Source: Paucibacter sp. TC2R-5 (GTDB taxonomy: Bacteria > Pseudomonadota > Gammaproteobacteria > Burkholderiales > Burkholderiaceae_C). From it: DNA of 64,000 nt. The notes beneath the pieces were generated by a model. The model searched no databases. It was not told the origin of the DNA and was given only the letters and a program-made list of their open reading frames with translations. Shown here piece after piece: positions 36,872 through 46,539 of this stretch. The stretch lies in NCBI RefSeq assembly GCF_025717605.1, contig NZ_JAJIRQ010000005.1, forward strand, positions 248,001-312,000. The letters run 5' to 3'. The translations under genes were made by a program, and so were the position numbers. How positions within the stretch are numbered: position 1 is the stretch's first letter; every line of letters begins with the position of its first letter.

Positions 36872-38323
36872 TCAGAACGAACCGAACATCGAACCCAGCA
36901 CGACGACTGCAATCAGGCCCAGGATCGCGCTGACGATGCCGACCATCACGATATCAAAATAACTCTCTTTATGCGTGGCACCGCAGACGGCCAGCATGGT
37001 CACCACCGCGCCATTGTGCGGCAGGCTGTCGAGCGAGCCGGCGCCGATCACCGCCACACGGTGCATCAGCGCCGGGTCGATGCCGTACTGGTAGGCGAGT
37101 TCCATATAGGTCTCGCCCAAAGCGCCCAGCGCAATCGTCAAGCCGCCCGAGGCGGAGCCGGTCAACGCCGACAGCACATTGGTGGCAATCGCCAGGCCGA
37201 CCAGGGGCCCGCCTTCGATGGTCAGCACCCACTCACGCACCGCCGCAAAGGCCGGCAAGGCCGCCACCACGGCGCCAAAGCCGACCAGGCTGGCCACGCT
37301 GATGATGGGCAGTGCGGCCGCATTCAGGCCGGCGTCGACCGTGTCACGCAAGCTCTGCAAGCGGCTGCGGTTGAAGGCGTACAAGACCAGGATCGCAGCA
37401 CCCAGTGCCATCAGCACCGACCAGACGCCACCGACGCTGGCGATGGTCGTGCCACCCCAGCGCGGCTCGGCCAGGAAGCTGGTGTCCAGACGCGGCAGCA
37501 CCAGCAGCGACATGGTCAGGTTGACCGCCATCACCACGATCAGCGGCAGCAGCGCGATGCCGATGCTGGGCAGTTGCGGGCTGCGAGCGCCATGTTCCAG
37601 CTCGGCCGGGTCAAACTCGCGCGAAGCAGTGGCGCGCTCTCGCACCATGCTGTCGCTGGCGGCATCAGCGGCAGTAGCCGCCGGGCCGCCAAAACCCTCT
37701 CCGTTGCGGCGTGCAGCCGCTTCCGAGCGGCTCAACCACCACATGCCAAAGCCGAACATGATGGCGGCGGCAATAAAGCCCAGGCCCGGTGCGGCAAAAG
37801 GCGTGGTCTCGAAAAACGGCATCGGGATCGCGTTCTGGATCGCCGGCGAGCCGGGCAGGGCCGACATCGTGAAGGTGGCCGTGCCCAGCATCACCGCACC
37901 CGGCAAGAGGCGGTTCGGGATATTGGCGGCCTTGAACAGCGCCTGACCCATCGGTGCGAGCACAAACATCGCCACGAACAGGCTGACGCCGCCATAGGTG
38001 ACCAAGGCGCCGGCCAGCACCACTGAAAGAATGGCCCGCTTGCTGCCCAGCTTCTCGGTGATGAACTGTGCGATCGCGCTGACCGAGCCGCTGTCGGCCA
38101 TCAGCTTGCCGAATAGCGCGCCAAGCAAGAAGAGTGGGAAGAACTGGGCGATAAAGCCGGCCGCCGAACCCATAAAGGTCTGCGTCCAATGCGCCAACAA
38201 GGGCTCGCCCGCGAAGCCGGCCGCTATCAGGGCGGCGACGGGTGCTAAGCCCAACACGCTCCAGCCGCGAAACGCCAGCCAGACCAGCAGGCCCAAGCCT
38301 AAAAGTATGCCGAGCAAGCCCAT
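36872..38323 (-). CDS. GntP-family permease
   Basis: 483 residues, 11-13 membrane helices. LLAHWTQTFMGSAAGFIAQFFPLFLLGALFGKLMADSGSVSAIAQFI and GVSLFVAMFVLAPMGQALFKAANIPNRLLPG are GntP-type; ASGGLTIALGAL and GAGSLDSLPHNGAVVTML are conserved in the branch linked to hydroxybutyrate use. A Ser/Ala-rich cytosolic loop lies at about 200-240. It imports an organic acid such as gluconate or 3-hydroxybutyrate. It starts two bases after the patatin stop codon, which suggests a joint role in polyhydroxybutyrate or lipid-derived acid metabolism. Confidence 0.85.
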   Translation of the reverse strand: MGLLGILLGLGLLVWLAFRGWSVLGLAPVAALIAAGFAGEPLLAHWTQTFMGSAAGFIAQFFPLFLLGALFGKLMADSGSVSAIAQFITEKLGSKRAILSVVLAGALVTYGGVSLFVAMFVLAPMGQALFKAANIPNRLLPGAVMLGTATFTMSALPGSPAIQNAIPMPFFETTPFAAPGLGFIAAAIMFGFGMWWLSRSEAAARRNGEGFGGPAATAADAASDSMVRERATASREFDPAELEHGARSPQLPSIGIALLPLIVVMAVNLTMSLLVLPRLDTSFLAEPRWGGTTIASVGGVWSVLMALGAAILVLYAFNRSRLQSLRDTVDAGLNAAALPIISVASLVGFGAVVAALPAFAAVREWVLTIEGGPLVGLAIATNVLSALTGSASGGLTIALGALGETYMELAYQYGIDPALMHRVAVIGAGSLDSLPHNGAVVTMLAVCGATHKESYFDIVMVGIVSAILGLIAVVVLGSMFGSF

Positions 38324-38325
38324 GG

Positions 38326-39366
38326 TTACTGCACCTCCAGCATGGCGTTCAGATCCAGCGAGGACCGCACACCCAGCGCATCGCCATGGTTTTCAAGGAA
38401 CAGCTCGGCGGTGCGCCGGCCTTCGTCGCGCAAGCCGCAGAGGAACTTCCACTCGGTGATCATCTTGGAGCTGGAGTCGAGCTCGGTGACCCGGTCGGTG
38501 GCGATACGGTGCATGCGCATGCGCGCCCATTGCCCGCCCTCGCCGCTGTCCGCATCGGCGCATTGATGCAGCAGCGCGATCATGCGCAACTCTTTGAGCA
38601 GCGGCGCGTTGAAGGAAATCTCGTTCAGGCGGTTGCTAATATCGCGCGCGGTCTTGGGGATGGCCTCGCGCACGATAGGGTTGATCTGCACCAGAATCGT
38701 GTCACGCGATTGGCATTCACGCACCAGCGGCGTGATGGTGGGGTTGCCCGAGTAGCCGCCGTCCCAGTAGAACTCGCCGTCGATTTCGACCGACTGGAAC
38801 ATGGTCGGCAAACAGCCCGAGGCCAGCAGCACATCGGGCGTGATCTCGGCGTTGCGAAACACCCGACCGCTGCCGGTGCGCACATTGGTGGCGGTGATGA
38901 ACAAGCGAATCGGCGCCGTGGCCAGGCACTCAAAATCAACCGTCTTGGCGAGGATGTCGCTGAGCGGGTTCTTGCCGCTGGGGTTCAGGTCATAGGGCGA
39001 GAACACCTGCGTCATCATCTCGGCGGCGCGGTACATGGGCGAATTGTCCAGCGTCCACTGGCCGCTCATGATGTCCATGATGCTGCGCTTCATCGGGCTG
39101 AATTTGGCGCCGTCGGAGACCAGTTTCCAGAAATCTTCCAGCGCGGCCTTGGCGCCGTCGGCCCCGCCATGGGCATGGCCGCTGGCCATCACGGCCGCGT
39201 TCATCGCACCAGCCGAGGTGCCCGAGATGCCGTCAAATGTCAGCCATTCTTCTTCCAGCAAACGGTCCAGCACGCCCCAGGTGAAGGCGCCGTGGGCACC
39301 TCCACCTTGGAGCGCCAGATCAACGAGGACGGGCTTGCGACTTTGGGGGGAGGTATTTTTGTGCAT
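38326..39366 (-). CDS. Patatin-like phospholipase, cytosolic type
   Basis: 346 residues without a signal peptide. VDLALQGGGAHGAFTWGVLDRLLEE is the glycine-rich oxyanion loop, FDGISGTSAGAMNAAVM holds the GxSxG Ser, and YWDGGYSGNP gives the DGG Asp. I recall close relatives sitting next to 3-hydroxybutyrate dehydrogenase or PHB genes in Burkholderiales, and here the partner is a GntP permease. It could hydrolyse phospholipid or polyester acyl bonds. It is first in a two-gene operon. Confidence 0.9.
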   Translation of the reverse strand: MHKNTSPQSRKPVLVDLALQGGGAHGAFTWGVLDRLLEEEWLTFDGISGTSAGAMNAAVMASGHAHGGADGAKAALEDFWKLVSDGAKFSPMKRSIMDIMSGQWTLDNSPMYRAAEMMTQVFSPYDLNPSGKNPLSDILAKTVDFECLATAPIRLFITATNVRTGSGRVFRNAEITPDVLLASGCLPTMFQSVEIDGEFYWDGGYSGNPTITPLVRECQSRDTILVQINPIVREAIPKTARDISNRLNEISFNAPLLKELRMIALLHQCADADSGEGGQWARMRMHRIATDRVTELDSSSKMITEWKFLCGLRDEGRRTAELFLENHGDALGVRSSLDLNAMLEVQ

Positions 39367-39426
39367 TGCAACATATTACCCATGCCTCGATGACAAAACC
39401 ACCCCCCTAAGGCCATTTAGCGCCGC

Positions 39427-40497
39427 TCAGCGCCACTGCACCAGGGAAACCCCTAGGCCGATGCCGTTGTTGCGGAAGTTGTAGTTCTGTAGCGAGTCCG
39501 CATAGCCGGCAAAGCCGCGCACATAACCGTGTAGCTCGCTGAACAAGGGGAAGGCCCATTCAATCTGCACATTGCTGCGGTTCGGTGTGCTGGTGTTGAA
39601 CTTCAGATTGTTCTGCAGCGTGGCCGAGACGATATGTTCGCCGAAGTTGTAAATCGCTTGCACCTCGATGCGGCCGGCGTAGTCGCTGATGTCGGGGTTG
39701 TTGTCGGTCTCCGCCTTCTCTTTGACGCGCCACCAGGGCTTGACGAAGAGGCTCAAGCCGCCAGAGGTGGCCCCCAGGGTCGCGTAGATGCGGTTCCAGG
39801 AGCGCGACAAGGGGTCGGTCTGGCCGTTCGATTGGTGCACCAGGCCCAGATTGAGCATGCGCAGCTGAAACGATTCCGAGCCCAGTCGGAGCGGCATGGT
39901 CACAAAGGTCTCGGGTTGGTAATTGGACTCGCGAAACGGGCGGGAATCTTCGGCGTTATAGACCTGCCAGAAGCTCTGCTGGGTGTAGGCCGCCCACCAG
40001 TCGATCTCGCTGCCCAAGATGTTTTGCATCATCTTGGTCTTCAGGCTGAGCTGGAACTTGGCCTCAAGGTTTTTATTGGTCTCGCCCGCGCCGAGTGCGT
40101 TATTGCGTGGGTTGGCCGAACTGGGGTTGCGGTTGACATGCTGGCGCCAGCTGAGCGGCAAGACATAGACCGGCAGATGGGGCTTGACCTTGAAGAGGCC
40201 ATCCTTGGTCTCGGGGTCGAGCTGAAAGCGCTCAGAGAAAGTTTGGCCGGTCCATTTGGTGGGGGCCGATGACGGCGCCGGTGTCGGGGCTGATGTCGCC
40301 ACTGCGGTGGGCGCAGCGGCTGCTGGCGCCGAAATTGCAGCCGGCGCAGCAGGCACAGCAGCATTCATACGCCCGGCCGCCCGGTCATAACAGGCCAAAC
40401 GCTCGGCGTCGATCTGGATCTCGGTGCAAGATTGCGCTGCGGCGCTCAGTGGCGCCAGGGCAGCCAAGCCGGCCGAAAGAAGATGGAGTTTGTTCAT
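39427..40497 (-). CDS. pldA: Outer-membrane phospholipase A (OMPLA), second copy
   Basis: 356 residues from the ATG at 40497 (MNKLHLLSAGLAALAPLSAAAQS, a signal peptide). An Ala/Pro-rich linker (about 45-80) precedes the barrel. The classic active site is present: VHQSNGQTDPLSRSWNRIY, with His, Ser and Asn spaced as in E. coli PldA (142, 144, 156). It ends VQWR, an aromatic C-terminal beta strand. This copy looks catalytically complete, unlike that at 28874. It hydrolyses outer-membrane phospholipids. It lies 73 bases downstream of the AsmA gene on the same strand. Confidence 0.93.
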   Translation of the reverse strand: MNKLHLLSAGLAALAPLSAAAQSCTEIQIDAERLACYDRAAGRMNAAVPAAPAAISAPAAAAPTAVATSAPTPAPSSAPTKWTGQTFSERFQLDPETKDGLFKVKPHLPVYVLPLSWRQHVNRNPSSANPRNNALGAGETNKNLEAKFQLSLKTKMMQNILGSEIDWWAAYTQQSFWQVYNAEDSRPFRESNYQPETFVTMPLRLGSESFQLRMLNLGLVHQSNGQTDPLSRSWNRIYATLGATSGGLSLFVKPWWRVKEKAETDNNPDISDYAGRIEVQAIYNFGEHIVSATLQNNLKFNTSTPNRSNVQIEWAFPLFSELHGYVRGFAGYADSLQNYNFRNNGIGLGVSLVQWR

Positions 40498-40570
40498 GGT
40501 CGCAGCGCAGGCGGTGATGGGTGATGAAGCGTCTTCGCTCCGGCAAAGACGGCGCCGATCATAGGCGAGA

Positions 40571-43500
40571 TCAGCGCGGCATATTGCCGCCACTGGCGCG
40601 CAAGGGGTCGGTGCAAATGTCTGCACCGTCGGGCGGATTCGGTCCCCGCATCAGCCGCTCTATGGGCAGCCAGACGGGCGAGAGAACGGAGCGTATGGTC
40701 GAGCCGATCAGGTCGCCCCGGTGGATGCCGATGCGCTGGTTGTTCAGGGTGCCGCTGACGCGCAAGGGGGTTTGCAGGCGAAACAGGGCGAAGCCTTTGG
40801 CGCGTGGGCGGAACACAAAAGACAACTCATCGGTCGCCAAGTCGGCAAAGCCCTTGCCATGCACGCGCACCCGGGTGGTGTCTATGGTCAGGTTGTCTTC
40901 GGTCAGCTTGCCGTCCTTGAGGTCGAAGCGCGCCACCACGCAATTCACCTGCGGCTGTCCGCCCGGATCAAACAGCGGTATGAGGTTCAAAACCAGATTG
41001 ACCGACCAGAGGTTGAAGACATCGGCACGCAGATTGCTGGGCCAGACAGCCACATCGATCTTGCCATCGGCCGCGCGCAGCACGGTGTCCAGGGTGGGCG
41101 CTTTGCCGGCCAGGTCCAGATTCATGCTGAATAGGCCTTGCACATTGCCCTCGCGGCCCATGCGGCGGGCAATGATGCCGTAGTCAAAGCGCTCGATCAC
41201 GGTTTGCGCCTTGAACTCGATTTGCTCGCCGGTTGGGTCAAACGTGGCCGTCATCCGCATGCCGCCGCCTGGCAGATTGACGAAGGCAGGGTCCAGGCGC
41301 AGGCGACCGTCCTTGAGCTTCAGGTGTAACTCTCCGTCGGCCAGCCGGTCCTCGCCGGAGAAGACCTCGCGGGCGACGACATCGACATTGGCGTCGAAGC
41401 GGCGCAAGAAACCCGCGCTCAACAAGCCCTCGGCGCGGCTGGCCACGCTGCTGATTCTGTTGCGCAGGCTGAACATGGCGCTGCCGTTCCCCTCAGCCTT
41501 TGCCTGCGCCGCCTGCTCTGCCTCATCGCTGAGCTCAGGGGTCGGGAAGTCGGCCAACTGAACGCTGCGCCCGGATAGGCGGGCATCCAGGCGCGGCCTT
41601 GGCCCGCTCAGGTCGATATTGCCGCTGCCGCCGAGCTGACTGTCGCCGACGCGCAGGCGCAGCTGCTCCAATTCGTAGCCATCGGCGTTCATGCGCACCG
41701 GCCCGCGCAGCCGCCAGGGCCCCCAGTGCGGCAGCTTGACCCGCAGGAGCGCGTTCAAGCTGTCGAGCCTGTCACCGCTGATTTCGAAGGTCAGGTCGCC
41801 TTCGCGTCCCAAGGGCAAGGCCACCCGACCTTCGAGCTGCAGCAGCGTGCCGGCGCCTTGCGCCTCAAGCCAGAAGGGCAGGCGCTCATCGACTTGGGTA
41901 AAGCCCGCCAGCGTACCGACGCGCAGACCTAGCTTGAGCGGAGTTTGGTCGACGCTGCCGTTCAGCTCCACCCACAGCGGCTGACCGGCCGCCGCATGGA
42001 TGAATGCCTGGTCGATGGCGATGTCGGTCACGGGCCGCCGGCCCGCGCCGATCACCCTGACGCTGCCGCCGCTGATATGGGCCTCCAGGGCAGCCTGGCC
42101 GAAGAACTCGCGAACGCTATTGCCCTGGCCGCTCAAGTTGACTTGCAGAGCGTCGGCCCTGCCATCGAGGGCGTCGGCCGCACCCAGCCCGCGCAGCAGG
42201 GCGCCGATGTCAATGGCCTTGCTGGAGAGTTCGAGCTTGGCGCTGAAGGGCTCGGCGCGCGGGTCCATGGCGAGCTGGCCTTGCAGCGTCTGGCCGGCGA
42301 TCCTCGCGCCTAGCGCCGACGGAGCCAAGCGCCCATCGCGCAGCCGGGCTTGCAGGTGCAGGTCTTTGAGCTCGGCCAGATCGGGGCGCTCCAGCACGAC
42401 GCGCTGCAGGCTTAAGTCCAGGTCGGCATCGGGCCAGCTGAGCATAGATGCGAGCAAGGGCTCCAAGGAGCGGGGTGTGGGCTGTTGCCTGGGCACGGCG
42501 CGCAGGGTCGAGAGCTCGGCCATATCGACCAAGGGGCTGTGCAGCGTGGCGCGGCTGATCTGGCCGTGGCCGTCTGCAGCGCTTGCGACGCGGCTGAGGT
42601 AGGCGTCCAGCAGCAACTCGCTGCGGCCAAGCTTCAGTTGGGCATGACTCAGCTGCAGCGCCGCATCGCTGAGCTGCAGCTGCCCCTTGAAGTCGACCGC
42701 AAGCCTGGACGTCGGTGCAAGGCTCAAATAAGGCGCCAGGTCGCCGGAGCTGGGCGCCTTGAAGGCGAAGCTCAAGGCGGTGTCGCGCCAAGCACTCGGC
42801 TTGAACTGGCCTCGCAGGCGCAAGCTCATCTGCGAGGGTTTGAGCTTGAGGTCGAGCTCAAGCGGTGCGGCGAGCTCGCGCCACAGCTGCTCCAGCGAGC
42901 CTGCGCGCACAGACAGCAGCGCGCTTTGGCCGAGCAAGCTGCCGCGTGCCTGCCCGCTCAGGCGCCCACCTGCGCGGGCAGCCATGCTCAGGCGATCGAG
43001 CGTGATGGCGAGCGGCGCTGCGGCCTTGTTGCCGTCGCTGCCGCCGGGCCTGGGGATGTTCAAGCGCGCCCCTGCCGCAGCAAGCGAAAACTCGAGCCGG
43101 GGCAGCAAATCGTCCAGCGTTTCGCCGCTGCCACTGAGGCGCAGGTCCAGCCGCCCGAGCTGGCCATGGACTGGGTGCGCAGCGTCGCTCTTGCTGTCCA
43201 GTTGCTGCAGCAATGGCTCGAGCGCCAGGTCTGCGGCCCCCAACTGCAGCGTCAGCCTTGGGCTTGCAGGGCGGGTGTCCAGGTCGAGCTGGCCGTCAAA
43301 GGGCAGACCGGCAGCCTTCGCATTGAACTTCAGGCTTGCCGTCTGCCCCTCGCTGCGCAAGGCAAAGGCGCTATCACCCAACTCCACCGGCAGCCCGAGC
43401 CAGCGGTCCACGCTCAGATCCAGTTGCAGATCCACGCCGGCCGGCACCAGGCTGCGCAGGGCAAAGGGCTGTGGCCCTGCGGCGGGCGGCTCGGACTCCC

Positions 43501-44404
43501 GCGCTGGCAACCAGGGCTGCAGATCCAGCGTCGCGAACTTCAAATCTCCACTGAGTCGGGGGCGTGTGGCGTCGAGCGCAAGCGTCAGCCGCCCCGCCAA
43601 CTCGGTGTCGCCCAGCTTTGCGCTCAGCGCGGTCAAGCTGATCTTGGGGCTACTTTGTAGCTGGGCCTGGCCTTCGGCGCGCAGGCTGGCGCCGTCGAAA
43701 TTGGCAGCCAGTTGGAAGGGCCAAGGCCCCTGGCCCGTCAACAGCCCTGTCAGGGGAGAGCCTGTTATCGAGAGGCTCAGCGGCGGCTTAGCTGCGGCTG
43801 AGCTCTTCGCGGCCGGCAGCCAAAGCATAGACAGCTGCACATCCTCGCCGGCCCGGGCGCTGCCACTCAGCTCCTGCAGCGCCAGCTCATATTGATGGGC
43901 TTTGGCGAGGTCTTGATAACGAAGGTTCAGCCGGTGCAGCTTGAAGGGCGCGAGGTCGAGGTCTGCGGGCGCAGCGTTCGTGGCGGGGGATTGGCCGGCC
44001 GCCCAGTTGCCGTGACCATCGGCCTTGCGTTCGAGCAGCAGGGCGGCGCTGCCGACCTCCACGCGCTTGAGCGGCACGCGCCCGCGCAGGGCCTCCGTCA
44101 AGTCCAGTTCGGCACTCGCGTCGTCCAGCACCAACAGGTCGGCCTGGCTAAAACCGGCCGGGTTTTGAATCCGCAGCCGACCGAGCTGCAGCTCGATACC
44201 GAGGCTGCGCCTGAGCTTCAAGACCAGCGGCCCTTGCGTCAGCACCGGGCGGCCCAGGGCTTCGGTCGCATGGCGCTGCGCCGACTGGCGCCAGGGCGAT
44301 ATATCGATCGCCAACTCCAGCATGAAGGCGGCGACGAGCGGGGCCGCTGGCAGGGCGATCAAGCCCACAGCCAGCCATGCCCAACGGCGCCAGCTCAAGC
44401 TCAA
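40571..44404 (-). CDS. AsmA-family (TamB/YhdP-like) envelope protein
   Basis: 1277 residues. One N-terminal membrane helix (WRRWAWLAVGLIALPAAPLVAAFMLEL) is followed by a very long beta-rich periplasmic region. RPVLTQGPLVLKLRRSLGIELQLGRLRIQNPAGF and VEVGSAALLLERKADGHGNW are AsmA N-terminal signatures; NLVLNLIPLFDPGGQPQVNC and GTLNNQRIGIHRGDLI near the end are the AsmA_2-like C-terminal part. Proteins of this family form hydrophobic grooves that carry phospholipids to the outer membrane. It lies upstream of a phospholipase gene on the same strand, fitting outer-membrane lipid balance. Confidence 0.88.
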   Translation of the reverse strand: MSLSWRRWAWLAVGLIALPAAPLVAAFMLELAIDISPWRQSAQRHATEALGRPVLTQGPLVLKLRRSLGIELQLGRLRIQNPAGFSQADLLVLDDASAELDLTEALRGRVPLKRVEVGSAALLLERKADGHGNWAAGQSPATNAAPADLDLAPFKLHRLNLRYQDLAKAHQYELALQELSGSARAGEDVQLSMLWLPAAKSSAAAKPPLSLSITGSPLTGLLTGQGPWPFQLAANFDGASLRAEGQAQLQSSPKISLTALSAKLGDTELAGRLTLALDATRPRLSGDLKFATLDLQPWLPARESEPPAAGPQPFALRSLVPAGVDLQLDLSVDRWLGLPVELGDSAFALRSEGQTASLKFNAKAAGLPFDGQLDLDTRPASPRLTLQLGAADLALEPLLQQLDSKSDAAHPVHGQLGRLDLRLSGSGETLDDLLPRLEFSLAAAGARLNIPRPGGSDGNKAAAPLAITLDRLSMAARAGGRLSGQARGSLLGQSALLSVRAGSLEQLWRELAAPLELDLKLKPSQMSLRLRGQFKPSAWRDTALSFAFKAPSSGDLAPYLSLAPTSRLAVDFKGQLQLSDAALQLSHAQLKLGRSELLLDAYLSRVASAADGHGQISRATLHSPLVDMAELSTLRAVPRQQPTPRSLEPLLASMLSWPDADLDLSLQRVVLERPDLAELKDLHLQARLRDGRLAPSALGARIAGQTLQGQLAMDPRAEPFSAKLELSSKAIDIGALLRGLGAADALDGRADALQVNLSGQGNSVREFFGQAALEAHISGGSVRVIGAGRRPVTDIAIDQAFIHAAAGQPLWVELNGSVDQTPLKLGLRVGTLAGFTQVDERLPFWLEAQGAGTLLQLEGRVALPLGREGDLTFEISGDRLDSLNALLRVKLPHWGPWRLRGPVRMNADGYELEQLRLRVGDSQLGGSGNIDLSGPRPRLDARLSGRSVQLADFPTPELSDEAEQAAQAKAEGNGSAMFSLRNRISSVASRAEGLLSAGFLRRFDANVDVVAREVFSGEDRLADGELHLKLKDGRLRLDPAFVNLPGGGMRMTATFDPTGEQIEFKAQTVIERFDYGIIARRMGREGNVQGLFSMNLDLAGKAPTLDTVLRAADGKIDVAVWPSNLRADVFNLWSVNLVLNLIPLFDPGGQPQVNCVVARFDLKDGKLTEDNLTIDTTRVRVHGKGFADLATDELSFVFRPRAKGFALFRLQTPLRVSGTLNNQRIGIHRGDLIGSTIRSVLSPVWLPIERLMRGPNPPDGADICTDPLRASGGNMPR

Positions 44405-44565
44405 ACCCCAAGCTCCAATACTTTGGCGCGGGCGCGGCAGATCCGTGGCCTTGAGATATGCGGCAAAGACTTGGCGCGCCGATTGATGACAGTCATTGAT
44501 GAATCATAAATGACAGGCACTGTGGCAAAAAGGCCCAGGCCAATGGCCGCTCGGCCTGCTAACGC

Positions 44566-44593
44566 TTGAATCGCAGTGCAAGTTGCGTACACT
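44566..44593 (+). promoter_or_regulatory. Candidate promoter of the SYLF lipoprotein gene
   Basis: TTGAAT (44566-44571), 16 bases, TACACT (44588-44593). The start codon is about 125 bases further on, leaving a leader with two hairpins: GGGGCGGGC / GCCTGCCCC (44636-44659) and CACACC / GGTGTG (44664-44679). The gap 44405-44718 holds no other feature I can support. Confidence 0.5.
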
Positions 44594-44718
44594 AGATCGA
44601 CTCGGTCTGCGTACTCCGCAATGGCCAAGTCCAGAGGGGCGGGCACAAACGCCTGCCCCAGCGCACACCCTTTGGTGTGGGTTCACTCCGAAGTCCGAAC
44701 ATTAGAAAGACTACATCC

Positions 44719-45297
44719 ATGAACAAGAGAAACTTCCTCGTTACCGGCGCATCTTTGGCAGCTGTTGCCTTGTTGAGCACGGCTTGCAGCACCACCGGCG
44801 GTGCCTCGGGTGACCCGGCCGCCCAGCGCGCTGCGATCGACTCGGCGGTTGAGAGTTCTTTGGCCCGTCTGTTCCAGGAAAATTCCAACGCCAAGGAATT
44901 GGTGGCTTCCGCCAAGGGCGTGCTGGTGTTCCCTAATTTCGTGTCGGCAGGCTTTATCGTCGGCGGCGCCAGCGGCACGGGCGCGCTGCGCAAGGGCGGC
45001 AAGAGCACCGCTCACTTCCGCATGACCGAGGCCTCGGTAGGCTTGCTGGCCGGCGCGCAGTCGCAAGGCGTGTTCATCTTGTTCATGACGCAAGAAGCCC
45101 TGAATAGCTTTGAAGCCAGCAGGGGCTGGACGGCCGGCGTCGATGGTTCCATCACCTTCGTCAATGTGGGCGCGGGCGTCAATGTCTCGACCCAAACGGC
45201 GCAGCAGCCCATCATTGGTTTCGCGCTGACCAATGGCGGCTTGATGGGCAATCTGAGCCTGAACGGCAGCAAGATTTCGCCCCTGACTTTCAATTAA
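44719..45297 (+). CDS. SYLF-domain lipid-binding lipoprotein
   Basis: 192 residues from the ATG at 44719. VALLSTACSTTG holds a lipobox (STAC). ELVASAKGVLVFPNFVSAGFIVGGASGTGAL and FRMTEASVGLLAGAQSQGVFILFMTQEALNSF are the SYLF/Ysc84 domain, which binds phosphoinositides or other lipids in known members; the bacterial type resembles the Burkholderia BPSL1445 lipoprotein. It sits in the envelope. A structured leader precedes it, and no operon partner is seen. Confidence 0.9.
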   Translation: MNKRNFLVTGASLAAVALLSTACSTTGGASGDPAAQRAAIDSAVESSLARLFQENSNAKELVASAKGVLVFPNFVSAGFIVGGASGTGALRKGGKSTAHFRMTEASVGLLAGAQSQGVFILFMTQEALNSFEASRGWTAGVDGSITFVNVGAGVNVSTQTAQQPIIGFALTNGGLMGNLSLNGSKISPLTFN

Positions 45298-45377
45298 TTG
45301 CCGGCGCAAATCTGGCAAAGGCTCGGTAACTCGGCGCGCTCGCGCCCCTGTCGCTCTTGCTACCCTTGATGGCATGA

Positions 45378-46400
45378 ATGCCGACATTGGTGAGCGCAAC
45401 CGAGCCTGTTGATATTGTTTACCTCTGGGTAGACGGTAGCGACCCCGCTTGGCGACGCAAACGTCGCCGGGCGGCAGCGCGCCTGTGTGCGGGGCACCGC
45501 GACGCCATGGCTGTTTATGGCAATGTCGAAGGGCGCTTTCGTGACAACGATGAGCTGCGCTACAGCTTGCGCGCATTAGAGCGTTACTTCCCTGCACATG
45601 GCCATGTCTATTTGGTCACCGATGGGCAGCGGCCGGCCTGGTTGATCGAGTCCGAGCGCCTGACCGTCATCGACCACAGCGCGCTGATGCCGGCCGGCGC
45701 CTTGCCGACCTTTGACTCCGGGCATATCGAGTCCTATATCCACCGGATCCCGGGGCTGTCGGAGCGTTTTCTCTATTTGAACGACGATGTCTTTTTGGGC
45801 GCGCCGCTGCGCCTGGAGGATTGGTTTTGGCCAGGCGGCATCTACACAGCCTGGTCTGACGAAGCGCCGGTCAGTGATGAGCCGATGCGGGCCGACGCGA
45901 CCGCGCTGGACAATGCCTGCCGGCTCTCGCATCAATGGCTGAGTGCCAGCCCACAGCAGCCCGTGGCGAGCTATCTGCCGATCTTTCGCACCTTTGCCCA
46001 TGCCCCGCGGCCGATGCTGCGCTCGGTCTTGTTTGAGCTGGAGGAGCTGGCCCCGGAGCTGTTCGGAACGGTTCGCTCGACGGTTTTCAGGGTCTGGAAC
46101 AAGCCGACGATTGTGTCGGACTTCGTGATGCGCTGGTCGCTCAGCCGCGGCTGCGCCAAGCTGCGCAGTTATCGCCATCTGTTCTTGGCCACCGGCGCCG
46201 CGCACGAGGACACCGAGGCGCAGTCCGCGCTACAGGCCCTGATTGCGGCCGAGGGCGAGCTGGACTTTTTCTGCCTCAACGACACCACCGACGACGCGTC
46301 CGCCGACGACCCCCGCTTGTTGCGCGTGCGCGCCGCCTTGCAGCAGATGTTCGCGGTGCCGTCGAGCTTTGAGCGCTCGACCGGGGCAGCTGCTGCTTGA
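45378..46400 (+). CDS. Stealth-family sugar-phosphate transferase
   Basis: 340 residues. Conserved regions: CR1 (DIVYLWVDGSDPAWRRKR), CR2 (RFRDNDELRYSLRALERYFPAHGHVYLVTDGQ and HIESYIHRIPGLSERFLYLNDDVFLG) and a CR4-like end (FFCLNDTTDDASADDPRLLRVRAALQQMF). Stealth proteins transfer sugar-1-phosphate to build phosphodiester-linked capsule or exopolysaccharide, and their human relative is GlcNAc-1-phosphotransferase. No other capsule gene is near, so the acceptor is unknown. Confidence 0.87.
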   Translation: MPTLVSATEPVDIVYLWVDGSDPAWRRKRRRAAARLCAGHRDAMAVYGNVEGRFRDNDELRYSLRALERYFPAHGHVYLVTDGQRPAWLIESERLTVIDHSALMPAGALPTFDSGHIESYIHRIPGLSERFLYLNDDVFLGAPLRLEDWFWPGGIYTAWSDEAPVSDEPMRADATALDNACRLSHQWLSASPQQPVASYLPIFRTFAHAPRPMLRSVLFELEELAPELFGTVRSTVFRVWNKPTIVSDFVMRWSLSRGCAKLRSYRHLFLATGAAHEDTEAQSALQALIAAEGELDFFCLNDTTDDASADDPRLLRVRAALQQMFAVPSSFERSTGAAAA

Positions 46401-46539
46401 ATGGGCCTGGATACCCCGCTGCCCAAGCGGTATTCTCGGTGTCTCAGATGCTCCCCTGCCGGCGTACTTCAGAGTGACCGTGGACACCCGGTCTGGAGCG
46501 CCGTCGCAGCTATCTTTCGTCGATCTTGCTTGCCTTTAT

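Noticed and set aside
46243-46539. 5' extension of the DUF885 reading frame
   Set aside because: It overlaps the Stealth gene in another frame and has no coding features; the signal peptide begins at 46540.
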